Positions 1 through 6,339 of a stretch of 6,579 nt of DNA are shown piece by piece (the stretch's first letter is position 1; each line of letters opens with the position of its first letter). Source of the DNA: CAZOGW01 sp964579415 (lineage in GTDB: Bacteria; Actinomycetota; Acidimicrobiia; Spongiisociales; UBA5794); NCBI GenBank assembly GCA_964579415.1, contig CAZOGW010000152.1, positions 1 through 6,579 of the forward strand. The letters run 5' to 3'. A program made the translations under genes and the position numbers. Under the pieces are notes generated by a model. The model did not search any database. It had not been told where the DNA came from and saw only the letters and a program-made list of their open reading frames with translations.

Positions 1-80
1 GTGTCGGCGGGGAGGTAGCCGGAGGCAAGCAGGTGAGCTTCGATGGCCGTCTCGAAGACGACCTCCTTGTGGATGCTCAC
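1..80 (-). CDS. hsdR: Type I restriction enzyme R subunit, N-terminal fragment (runs off the window)
   Basis: Only the first 26 codons are in the window. The reading frame opens with GTG at 80 and begins MSIHKEVVFETAIEAHLL, then continues to the window edge without a stop. The pattern of a short 'HKE..FE..I..HL...GY' opening is what I know from Type I restriction endonuclease (HsdR) N-termini, and the position directly after hsdM and hsdS fits. The start overlaps the hsdS stop as GTGA (77-80) and has an AGGAGG Shine-Dalgarno at 88-93 with 7 bases of spacing, inside the end of hsdS. In the family, HsdR carries a PD-(D/E)XK nuclease and an SF2 translocase; neither domain is reached here, so whether the gene is intact cannot be judged. 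The assignment rests on the short N-terminus plus context. Confidence 0.75.
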   Translation of the reverse strand, partial: MSIHKEVVFETAIEAHLLASGYLPAD

Positions 81-1384
81 CCCAAGACCTCCTCCGGCTC
101 CGGCGCCGAGGCGGTCACGTCGATCTGGCCGGTGACAGCAGCCGTGATGAGCGCTTGGCGATGCTCGGCGAGCAGGGCGAGTTGCTGTGAGAGTTTCTCG
201 GTGCTTCGGACGATCTTCTCTTCTCGGTCGTCAAGCCACGTAGCAATGCGCAATTGCTCGGTGGGCGGCGGCACAGAAATCCGAAGCGTCTGAACGTCCG
301 GCAGTGAGAGTTGCTGCTTGGTTCCCCCATACCGCGCTGCTTCGATCTGTGCTTGGGCGTCGGGCGCCTTGAGGCGATACGCGAGCCAACGTGAGGACGC
401 ACGCCCGCTCCGGGGCCGCAAGCTGGCGACATGCTGGGAGATGAAGGCAGGCAACGGAGTGTCTGTCGAGATCACCGCGACAGAACCAGTGTCGGCCGTG
501 ATTGACATCAGCACATCCCCATGGGTGACGGCGGTGCGCCTCGTCTCGGCGTTGTCGGGTGCACGCACGTACCGGCGGACATTGAGGTCGACCGCTATGC
601 CCTTCCTGGGAACATTCGTCACGGTGAGGAAGAGTTGTCCGCCGTCGGCGTAGTACTGCGCCCAGTTGCGCGAGCCGCTCGTGACGGCGGAGACCACGTT
701 CTTGACACGATCTACCGTCCAGTGAACAGGGAGAGCGCCGAGCCATGGGATGCCGGAGTTCTTCATGGGGACGGTTGGGTCGAGGCCCCTGGTGACTACC
801 TGGCTGATCAGTGCCGTCCGCTTCTCCTCCAGCAACTCGATCAGTCGTCGCTTCTTCTCCACCAGCGCATCGATCCGCCCCGTCTCCCGATCGAGAAAGT
901 CGGCGATGGTCGCTTGCGCCGCGGGTTCTGGTATCGGGAGCGGAAGCGCGGCGAGCGTGTCCCAGCGTCTGAAGTCCGCACCGCCTTCCCTAACACCTCG
1001 GGCGAGGGCTCGAGGCAGTCCGCTCCACGCCTGAGCTCGGATCACATAGGCGAAGTAGCGGGCGTCCGCTTCGCCTATGAGTTCGCACACGATACAGACC
1101 GAGGTAATCGCACCGTCAGAGTCCGAGACACCAACCGATCCGCGCAAGATGTCAAGACCGTGGACGACGAAGTCTCCCGCCCGCACCGCTTGGTAGCCCG
1201 ATAGATCGGTCGCTTCGTGGTACCCCTTAGTCCTTCGGTTGCTTCGCAGCGTGACGTCTCCGTTCGTATACGCGGTCACGATGGGCGCGTCAGGGCTGGC
1301 CGGATCACGCTTGGGTCGGAATACTCTGCGGAAGGCAACCTGCTCGAACCTGCAGTACCCCTCCGCCCATCGGAAGGAACTCAC
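77..1384 (-). CDS. hsdS: Type I restriction-modification specificity subunit, two target-recognition domains
   Basis: This 435-residue protein should give the HsdM/HsdR complex its DNA target. It has the two-half HsdS layout. Target-recognition domain 1 covers about residues 10-150. A helical conserved region at about 155-200 (FLDRETGRIDALVEKKRRLI, then ALISQVVTRGLDP) follows. A linker at 207-222 contains GIPWLGALPVHW. Target-recognition domain 2 covers about 230-370. A second conserved helical region at about 376-425 (EQLRIATWLDDREEKI, ALITAAVTGQIDV) ends the protein. The two helices normally set the spacing of a bipartite site and bind HsdM. The GTG start overlaps the hsdM stop as GTGA (1381-1384), with GGGAGG at 1392-1397 and 7 bases of spacing. 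The N-terminal half lacks the clear WLG-x-P-x-HW lead that opens the second half. Sampled lines are roughly 55-63% G+C, below the neighbours. The recognised sequence cannot be read from the protein. Confidence 0.95.
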   Translation of the reverse strand: MSSFRWAEGYCRFEQVAFRRVFRPKRDPASPDAPIVTAYTNGDVTLRSNRRTKGYHEATDLSGYQAVRAGDFVVHGLDILRGSVGVSDSDGAITSVCIVCELIGEADARYFAYVIRAQAWSGLPRALARGVREGGADFRRWDTLAALPLPIPEPAAQATIADFLDRETGRIDALVEKKRRLIELLEEKRTALISQVVTRGLDPTVPMKNSGIPWLGALPVHWTVDRVKNVVSAVTSGSRNWAQYYADGGQLFLTVTNVPRKGIAVDLNVRRYVRAPDNAETRRTAVTHGDVLMSITADTGSVAVISTDTPLPAFISQHVASLRPRSGRASSRWLAYRLKAPDAQAQIEAARYGGTKQQLSLPDVQTLRISVPPPTEQLRIATWLDDREEKIVRSTEKLSQQLALLAEHRQALITAAVTGQIDVTASAPEPEEVLG

Positions 1385-3339
1385 CCTCCCACCTCCCGCA
1401 GGAGCTCGAGGATCTCCGCTTCCAGTGCCTTGATCTCGGCGTCGATCTCATCCAGTGGCCTCGGCGGCGTGTAGATGTAGAACTCTCGCGTGAACGGGAT
1501 CTCGTACCCCACCTTCGTTTTGGACTCGTCTACCCAGGCGCCGGGAACGTGGGGTTCTACCTCACGCTCCATGTAGGACTTGATGCTCTCCGCCAGCGGC
1601 ACGTTCTCGTTGTCGCGCAGGTCGGGGTCGGGCTGTTCGTTGCCGTGAGCGTCGAGGATCAGTTCGCCGTCCGGGTCGTGGCGGTAGGCGGCGCCGACGA
1701 CCAGCTTGCGGATCGAGGGCGGCAGCGCCTGGTCCCGCTCGGCGAGGGCTTTCTTGAGGGCACCGCCGAGTCTCTCGGCGTCGGTGCCGTAGTCGCCGGC
1801 GATCGCGGTCACAGCGCCCCGTACCACCGCCTGGAAGTCCTCGCCCAGCTTGGCGAAGGCGGCGGATGCCTCCACCTCGGCCCGGGTCTCGTCGTCGACC
1901 AGATACGAGCCGCGCATGGGGCGCTCCACGGTGATGCGGCGGAAGCCGAAGTGTTCGTTGGGGAAGATCTTCGAGCGGTCGGACTCGGCGAAGTCGGCGT
2001 AGATGCGGGTGATCTCTGCGATGTGCTCGGGTGACAGTTCGTTGCGCTTGTCGCCCAGGCTCTTGCGCATCTTCCGGAACAGGTCGCGTCCGTCAACGAG
2101 CTGCACCTTGCCCTTGCGCTCGTCACTCTTGCGGTTGGTGAGCACCCAGACGTAGGTGGAGATGCCGGTGTTGTAGAAGAGCTGGTCGGGGAGGGCGACG
2201 ATGGCCTCCAGCCAGTCGGACTCGATGATCCAGCGGCGGATCTCGGACTCGCCGGAGCCGGCGGCGCCGGTGAACAGCGGGGAGGCGTTGAAGACGATGG
2301 CGAGGCGGCTGCCTCCCTGCTGCGGCGCCTTCATCCGGGCCAGCATGTGCTGGAGGAACAGCAGCGACCCGTCCGACACCCGGGGCAGCCCGGCGCCGAA
2401 GCGGCCCTGCCGGCCGAGCTGGTCGTGCTCGTCCTGCACCTGGCGGCGGTAGCCCTTCCAGTCGACGCCGAATGGCGGGTTGGTGAGCATGTAGTCGAAG
2501 CGCCGGCCGCCGAGGCCGTCCTCGGTGAAGGTGTTGCCGAAGACGATGTTCCCGGCGTCCTCGCCCTTCACCATCATGTCGGCGACGCAGGTGGCGTATG
2601 TCTCCGGGTTGAGCTCCTGGCCGAACACCTTGAGCTCGACGGCGTCGTTGAGGCGGCGCAGGTGGTTCTCGGCGACGCTGAGCATGCCGCCGGTGCCGCA
2701 GGCGGGGTCGTAGAGGGTACGGACGATGCCCCTGCCGGTGAGCACGTCGGCGTCGGGGGCGAAGAGCAGGTTCACCATCAGCTCGATCACCTCACGCGGG
2801 GTGAAGTGCTCGCCGGCGGTCTCGTTGGACTGCTCGGAGAAGCGGCGAACAAGCTCCTCGTAGACGTAGCCCATCTGCACGTTGGAGACGCGGTCCGGAT
2901 GCAGGTCGGCCTGGCGGAAGCGCTGCACCACCTGGTAGAGGATCCCCGCCTTGTGCAGCCGGTCGATGTGGGTGTCGAGGTGGAAGTGCTGCAGCATCTC
3001 CCGGGTGCGCGACGAGAACCCGGCCAGGTAGGCCCGCAGGTTGACATCGATGCTGGGGGCGTCGGCAACCAGTTCCTCGAAGTCGAGCCGGGACGTGTTG
3101 TGGAACGACTGCCCGGCGGCGCGGTTGAGCAGGTCCTCCAGGGCGCCGTCGGGCAGCTTGCCCCGGTAGTGCTCGTGTTCGGCGAGCACCTTCGCCTTGG
3201 TGGGCGCCAGCACCGCGTCGAGTCGGCGGATCACCGTCAGCGGCAGGATCACCCGCCCGTATTCCGACTGCTTGTAGTTGCCCCGCAGCAGATCGGCGAT
3301 CGACCAGATGAAGTTGGTCAGCTCGGAATGGTTCTTCAA
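1381..3339 (-). CDS. hsdM: Type I restriction-modification DNA methyltransferase subunit (N6-adenine)
   Basis: This 652-residue protein transfers a methyl group from S-adenosylmethionine to adenine, in complex with HsdS. The HsdM N-terminal helical domain begins at residue 10 (FIWSIADLLRG, YKQSEYGRVILPLTVIRRLD). The Rossmann methyltransferase core follows: GEHFTPREVIELMV at 176-189, the SAM-binding motif I DPACGTGG at 211-218, and the catalytic motif IV NPPF at 287-290. The extreme C-terminus is a charged helix (about 627-650) suited to contact HsdS. At 652 residues it is longer than E. coli EcoKI HsdM (529); the extra length lies mainly after about residue 480. The start is TTG at 3339, chosen because conserved sequence begins within ten residues and no later Met is early enough. 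A GAGGAG Shine-Dalgarno at 3351-3356 stands 11 bases upstream. It is the first gene of the hsdMSR run and overlaps hsdS by GTGA. Confidence 0.97.
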   Translation of the reverse strand: MKNHSELTNFIWSIADLLRGNYKQSEYGRVILPLTVIRRLDAVLAPTKAKVLAEHEHYRGKLPDGALEDLLNRAAGQSFHNTSRLDFEELVADAPSIDVNLRAYLAGFSSRTREMLQHFHLDTHIDRLHKAGILYQVVQRFRQADLHPDRVSNVQMGYVYEELVRRFSEQSNETAGEHFTPREVIELMVNLLFAPDADVLTGRGIVRTLYDPACGTGGMLSVAENHLRRLNDAVELKVFGQELNPETYATCVADMMVKGEDAGNIVFGNTFTEDGLGGRRFDYMLTNPPFGVDWKGYRRQVQDEHDQLGRQGRFGAGLPRVSDGSLLFLQHMLARMKAPQQGGSRLAIVFNASPLFTGAAGSGESEIRRWIIESDWLEAIVALPDQLFYNTGISTYVWVLTNRKSDERKGKVQLVDGRDLFRKMRKSLGDKRNELSPEHIAEITRIYADFAESDRSKIFPNEHFGFRRITVERPMRGSYLVDDETRAEVEASAAFAKLGEDFQAVVRGAVTAIAGDYGTDAERLGGALKKALAERDQALPPSIRKLVVGAAYRHDPDGELILDAHGNEQPDPDLRDNENVPLAESIKSYMEREVEPHVPGAWVDESKTKVGYEIPFTREFYIYTPPRPLDEIDAEIKALEAEILELLREVGG

Positions 3340-3350
3340 CGGAGGGTCGG

Positions 3351-3356
3351 CTCCTC
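3351..3356 (-). promoter_or_regulatory. Ribosome binding site supporting the TTG start of hsdM
   Basis: GAGGAG reads on the minus strand 11 bases before the TTG at 3337-3339. It is the only purine-rich site near the conserved N-terminus of HsdM, so it supports the TTG. Spacing is slightly long and TTG is a weak initiator, so HsdM output may be low; that last point is inference. Confidence 0.55.
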
Positions 3357-3442
3357 GTCGGCGCGCCTCGACCGGCGGCGAACGTTAGTGCGACACCTAC
3401 TGCCGGCTCCATGGGGCGCCCGGCCCGGATGCTTCCCCTGGG

Positions 3443-4594
3443 CTATTCCTCGATGGATTCGATCGCCGGCCGTCGGGCCTCAGTCAACTCGTCCTCGGTC
3501 TCGCGCACGTCCCGCAGGACGCGTGCCACCTCGAACCGGACCTGGAAGTCCACGTCGTGGGTGAGGGGCTCGACCGCGCCGTGGCTGGAGCCGGTTCCCA
3601 GCTCGCCGAGGGAGCGGACCGCCTTCCAGCGGGTCCAGGCGTCCTCGTCGGCGAGGGCCTGTTCGAAGAGGTCCCGCAGTGATTCGTCCTCGGCGTCGGC
3701 GGCGGTGTCGATGGCGGTGCGGCGCACCACCCGGGAGTTGTCGGCGTAACCCTGCCGTAGCGCTCCGTGGGCGACCGCGGTGTCCTCCGACTCGGCGAGT
3801 ACGGCGACGGCGATGCGGCGCAGCCGGGCATCGGAGGCGTCGAGAGCTTCGAGGAGGCGGGCCCGGCTCGGAGGGTCGTCGGGATCGAGCAGGTGCAGGG
3901 CCCGCGCCGCCTCGACTCGGGTGGCGCGACCCTCCTGGAGCAGCTCGTCACGGGTCCGCTCGTCGCCCTCACTGCTGTCGCCGGCAGGGAACAGGGCCGC
4001 CACCGTCTCCAGCATCCCGTCGAGGCGGTCCTCCCAGGAGGCGCCGCGCCCCAGGCCGATGGTGACGAAGTCGCCGGCCACCATGACGTCGGTGACGTCG
4101 GGATCGGCGAGGAGGACCGCCGCCCGGGCGTCGTCAGGCGGCGCTTCGTCGGTCCTGGTGTACCACCGGCCCGGGGCGCGGGGACCGCCGAGCTGGAACT
4201 TGACCTTGCGGGGGTGGGGTGTCGCCTCCGGCTTCACCGGGCCGGAGAAGACCCGGTCGAACAACCCGGGCCGGGCCGGCCCGTCGCCGGCGCCGGTGAC
4301 CCATACGACGTACCGTCCGTCGGCGGCGCCGTGGGACAGCACGATGTCGCCGTCCAGCGGGATCTCCCACCAGCCTTCGGCGACGTGTGGGCGTACCAGG
4401 CCGCTCAGTGCGTCGTCGTCGGCGGCGGTCCACGGCTCTGGCGAGAAGAGGCGCTTGAGCAGGGTCTTGAAGGCGCCCAGGTCCTCGAAGGGCAGCCGCA
4501 TCGCCACGTCGGTGAGGGCAGCCGACGCCGACGCCACCAGGCCGCGGGAGGCAACTGCGGCCCGGGTGGCGTCGAAGTCGGCCGGCCTGGTCAT
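3443..4594 (-). CDS. Nfu/NifU N-terminal-like domain plus HEAT-like repeat protein, coupled to cimA
   Basis: This 383-residue soluble protein has no named function. I see three parts. Residues 1-120 are an unrecognised segment rich in Trp and acidic residues (EGWWEIPLDGDIVLSHGA at 73-90). Residues about 121-202 resemble the Nfu/NifU N-terminal domain: TPHPRKVKFQLGGP at 125-138, then DPDVTDVMVAGDFVTIGL at 164-181, matching the family's TPNP-x-x-x-KF and 'GV..V..G.DF.T.' pattern. Residues about 213-365 are helical HEAT/PBS-lyase-like repeats (ARLRRIAVAVLAES, TRWKAVRSLGELG, FQVRFEVARVLRDV). There is no cysteine anywhere, so it cannot bind an Fe-S cluster through its own thiols, and there is no signal peptide or membrane segment. 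The ATG overlaps the cimA stop (ATGA, 4591-4594) with almost no Shine-Dalgarno, so translation is probably coupled to cimA. A Nfu_N plus HEAT combination also occurs, to my knowledge, in the CvfC 'virulence factor' proteins of Firmicutes. A scaffold or chaperone role for Fe-S enzymes is speculation. Confidence 0.85.
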   Translation of the reverse strand: MTRPADFDATRAAVASRGLVASASAALTDVAMRLPFEDLGAFKTLLKRLFSPEPWTAADDDALSGLVRPHVAEGWWEIPLDGDIVLSHGAADGRYVVWVTGAGDGPARPGLFDRVFSGPVKPEATPHPRKVKFQLGGPRAPGRWYTRTDEAPPDDARAAVLLADPDVTDVMVAGDFVTIGLGRGASWEDRLDGMLETVAALFPAGDSSEGDERTRDELLQEGRATRVEAARALHLLDPDDPPSRARLLEALDASDARLRRIAVAVLAESEDTAVAHGALRQGYADNSRVVRRTAIDTAADAEDESLRDLFEQALADEDAWTRWKAVRSLGELGTGSSHGAVEPLTHDVDFQVRFEVARVLRDVRETEDELTEARRPAIESIEE

Positions 4595-6159
4595 CGGCGC
4601 TCGTCGTGGCGGATGAGCCCGATGACGAGCCCGTCCACCACCGCCTTCCAGGAGGCGTCGATGATGTTCTCGTGGACCCCGACGCTGCCCCACGTCCCCT
4701 CGCCGTCGCTGTGCTCGGTGAGCACCCGCACCCGGGCCGAGGTGCCGTCGGAGGAGTCCAGGTCGCGCACCCGGTAGTCGGTGAGCCGGATGCGGTCGAT
4801 GTCGGGGAAGGTGCCGGCGAGGGCGGCTCGCAGCGCCCGGTCGAGGGCGCTCACCGGTCCGTCGCCCTCGCGGGTGGTGACCACCCTCTCGTCGCCGACG
4901 AGCGCCTTCACCGTCGCCTCGGCGGAGACCTCGCCGAAGCGGTTCTCCACGAACACCCTGTAGGACTCCAGGGTGAAGAAGTCCTGCTTGAAGCCCTGCA
5001 CCTCCCGCAGCAGCAGCTCGAACGACCCGTCGGCACCCTCGAACTGGTAGCCGGCGTGCTCCAGTTCCTTGATGCGGTCCACCACCGCCTGGGCGTCGGC
5101 GTCGGTGAGCGAGAGGCCCTGGGTGCGGGCCTTGGCCAGCACGGTGGAGCGCCCCGCCATCTCCGATACCACCACCCTGGTGGAGTTGCCCACCGCCGCC
5201 GCAGGCATGTGCTCGTAGGCGTCGGCCCGCCGCGCCAGGGCGGAGGTGTGCAGGCCCGCCTTGTGTGTGAATGCGGACACGCCGACGTAAGGGCGGTTCG
5301 GGTCGAGCGTGCGGTTCACCAGCTCGGCGACCTGGTGTGACACCGCGGTGAGCCGGGGGATGTTGTCGGCGGGGATCGTCTCGTGGCCCATCTTGAGCGA
5401 CAGGTTGGGGATCACCGAACACAGGTCGGCGTTGCCGGTGCGCTCGCCGTAACCGTTGACGCACCCCTGCACCTGGAACACGCCGGCGCGGACGGCGGCC
5501 AGGGAGTTGGCCACGGCCACCCCGCCGTCGTTGTGGAAGTGGCAGCCCAGCACCGCACCGGGGAGGGCGCCTGCCACCTCGGCGACGACCCGCTCCACGT
5601 CGTGGGTGAGCGTCCCGCCGTTGGTGTCGCACAACACGACCCGGGCGGCTCCGGCGTCGTGGGCGGCGCCAAGCACGGCGAGGGCGAACTGCGGGTTGGC
5701 GCGGTAGCCGTCGAAGAAGTGCTCGGCGTCGAAGAACACCTCACGACCCTGGGAGCGCAGGTACGCCACCGAGTCGGCCACCATCGCCACCGCCTCGTCG
5801 AGGGTGGTGCGCAGGGCGTGCTCGACGTGGTAGTCCCACGACTTGCCCACCAGGCAGATGGTCCCCGTCCCGGCGGCGAGGAGGGCGGCGAGCTGCTCGT
5901 CGTCGGCGGCGGCGACCCCGCTGTGGCGGGTGGAGCCGAACGCCACCAGCTGGGCGGTGCGCAGCTCGAGCTCGGTGCGGGCTCGGGAGAAGAACTCCTC
6001 GTCCTTGGGGTTGGAGCCGGGCCAGCCGCCCTCGATGTAAGGGACGCCGAGGTCGTCGAGGGCGCGGGCGATACGCAGCTTGTCCGTGGCCGTGGGCGCC
6101 ATGCCCTCCTGCTGCATGCCGTCCCGCAGCGTGGTGTCGTAGATCTCTACGGTGCTCAT
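4591..6159 (-). CDS. cimA: (R)-citramalate synthase
   Basis: CimA condenses acetyl-CoA and pyruvate to (R)-citramalate, opening the threonine-independent route to 2-oxobutyrate and isoleucine. The 522-residue protein has the DRE-TIM metallolyase barrel: YDTTLRDG at 7-14 with R12 and D13, the family's YIEGGWPGSNPKD at 41-53, the HxH metal site CHFHNDGG at 206-213, and GYGERTGNADL at 236-246 with the probable metal ligand N243. FTHKAGLHTSAL at 297-308 continues the catalytic/linker region. About 397-515 is a LeuA-type regulatory domain, where isoleucine normally inhibits. The choice over 2-isopropylmalate synthase rests on the GGWPGSNPKD stretch, the overall similarity to the long CimA group, and the upstream Ile-codon leader. 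The start at 6159 is preferred because GAGGA (6165-6169) lies 5 bases before it; the in-frame ATG at 6171 has no such site. It overlaps the next gene by ATGA. Substrate assignment is not proved by sequence alone. Confidence 0.93.
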   Translation of the reverse strand: MSTVEIYDTTLRDGMQQEGMAPTATDKLRIARALDDLGVPYIEGGWPGSNPKDEEFFSRARTELELRTAQLVAFGSTRHSGVAAADDEQLAALLAAGTGTICLVGKSWDYHVEHALRTTLDEAVAMVADSVAYLRSQGREVFFDAEHFFDGYRANPQFALAVLGAAHDAGAARVVLCDTNGGTLTHDVERVVAEVAGALPGAVLGCHFHNDGGVAVANSLAAVRAGVFQVQGCVNGYGERTGNADLCSVIPNLSLKMGHETIPADNIPRLTAVSHQVAELVNRTLDPNRPYVGVSAFTHKAGLHTSALARRADAYEHMPAAAVGNSTRVVVSEMAGRSTVLAKARTQGLSLTDADAQAVVDRIKELEHAGYQFEGADGSFELLLREVQGFKQDFFTLESYRVFVENRFGEVSAEATVKALVGDERVVTTREGDGPVSALDRALRAALAGTFPDIDRIRLTDYRVRDLDSSDGTSARVRVLTEHSDGEGTWGSVGVHENIIDASWKAVVDGLVIGLIRHDERR

Positions 6160-6164
6160 GGTGG

Positions 6165-6169
6165 TCCTC
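6165..6169 (-). promoter_or_regulatory. Ribosome binding site deciding the cimA start
   Basis: GAGGA on the minus strand is 5 bases from ATG 6157-6159. It overlaps the alternative in-frame ATG at 6169-6171, which itself has only CACCACCAG in front. This favours the shorter protein beginning MSTVEI, also the normal CimA N-terminal length. Confidence 0.6.
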
Positions 6170-6195
6170 ATCTGGTGGTGTCAACCGGCCCCGGG

Positions 6196-6226
6196 AAACA
6201 GAAAACCCTCCGCCGGTGCGGAGGGT
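6196..6226 (-). terminator. Intrinsic terminator (attenuator) in the cimA leader
   Basis: On the minus strand a perfect 9-bp stem is formed by ACCCTCCGC (6226-6218) and GCGGAGGGT (6213-6205), with a 4-base ACCG loop (6217-6214). The last T of the stem continues into TTTCTGTTT (6204-6196), a T-rich run. It lies between the leader ORF and cimA, about 37 bases before the cimA start, with no gene ending just before it except the leader ORF. That position makes it a regulated attenuator rather than an end-of-operon terminator. Confidence 0.85.
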
Positions 6227-6255
6227 CGATGGGCGCACACGCCGGCAGGCGGCGT
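6212..6255 (-). promoter_or_regulatory. Candidate alternative leader hairpins (pause and antiterminator)
   Basis: Two structures can be drawn by eye on the minus strand. The first is a 6-bp hairpin just after the leader stop: ACGCCG (6255-6250) with CGGCGT (6244-6239) and a 5-base loop. The second is an antiterminator: GCCGG (6246-6242) and TGCG (6237-6234), with a 4-base bulge between them, pair with CGCACCGGC (6220-6212). The second uses the inner part of both terminator arms, so it excludes the terminator, and it shares bases with the first. A ribosome finishing the leader ORF would cover 6255 to about 6243 and favour termination; one stalled earlier at Ile would leave these bases free. 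Bulged pairing and the exact footprint are unproven. Confidence 0.5.
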
Positions 6256-6303
6256 CTACACCCGGTACGTAATGATGATGCGGCCGAAGCCGGAGGTCGT
6301 CAT
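6256..6303 (-). CDS. Isoleucine-rich leader peptide of the cimA attenuator
   Basis: The minus strand encodes MTTSGFGRIIITYRV followed by TAG, 15 residues. Three consecutive Ile codons (ATC ATC ATT, 6279-6271) stand seven codons before the stop counted from the first, and ATT is an uncommon choice in DNA this GC-rich. The ORF is followed at once by an alternative-hairpin region and an intrinsic terminator, then by an isoleucine-pathway gene. This is the standard layout of ribosome-mediated attenuation: low charged tRNA-Ile stalls the ribosome and permits readthrough into cimA. The peptide itself probably has no other role. Initiation is uncertain. AGGAGG lies at 6320-6325, 16 bases before the ATG, which is long; a leaderless transcript starting at or next to the ATG is an alternative. 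An in-frame TAA at 6313-6315 blocks any longer ATG/GTG/TTG version. Confidence 0.8.
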   Translation of the reverse strand: MTTSGFGRIIITYRV

Positions 6304-6310
6304 GCCCAGG

Positions 6311-6339
6311 AGTTAAGCACCTCCTCCGCCATCCGTAAA
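6311..6339 (-). promoter_or_regulatory. Possible promoter for the cimA leader
   Basis: On the minus strand TTTACG (6339-6334, 4 of 6 to TTGACA) and TTAACT (6316-6311, 3 of 6 to TATAAT) are separated by 17 bases. A start about 7 bases after the -10 falls at 6304-6303, the leader ATG, which would give a leaderless leader ORF. The hexamers are weak, and the call depends on their spacing and position. A promoter farther right, using the AGGAGG at 6320-6325 as a real ribosome binding site, is equally possible. Confidence 0.3.

Noticed and set aside
33..293. Plus-strand 86-codon frame at the left end
   Set aside because: It is antisense to hsdS and to the hsdR start, both of which are better supported.
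2347..3564. Long plus-strand open frame of about 405 codons opposite hsdM
   Set aside because: It is antisense to a clear HsdM with all motifs, is Val/Glu/Gly/Leu-rich in the way GC-rich antisense frames are, and shows no domain.
4595..5632. Upstream extension of the HEAT-gene reading frame to 5632
   Set aside because: The extra sequence is Arg/Gly/Pro-rich low-complexity translation out of frame with the well-conserved cimA; the ATG at 4594 on the ATGA overlap is the natural start.
6179..6184. Perfect TTGACA -35 box on the minus strand just before cimA
   Set aside because: A partner -10 would fall on the cimA start codon and no -10-like hexamer is there.
6304..6320. A 6-codon GTG ORF (MLNSWA) ending on the leader ATG
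   Set aside because: Its GTG overlaps the Shine-Dalgarno itself, leaving no ribosome binding site at a workable distance.
6205..6339. Ile-specific T-box riboswitch in the cimA leader
   Set aside because: I see no T-box consensus or antiterminator bulge able to pair with the tRNA acceptor end, and the Ile codons lie in a translatable ORF with a stop.
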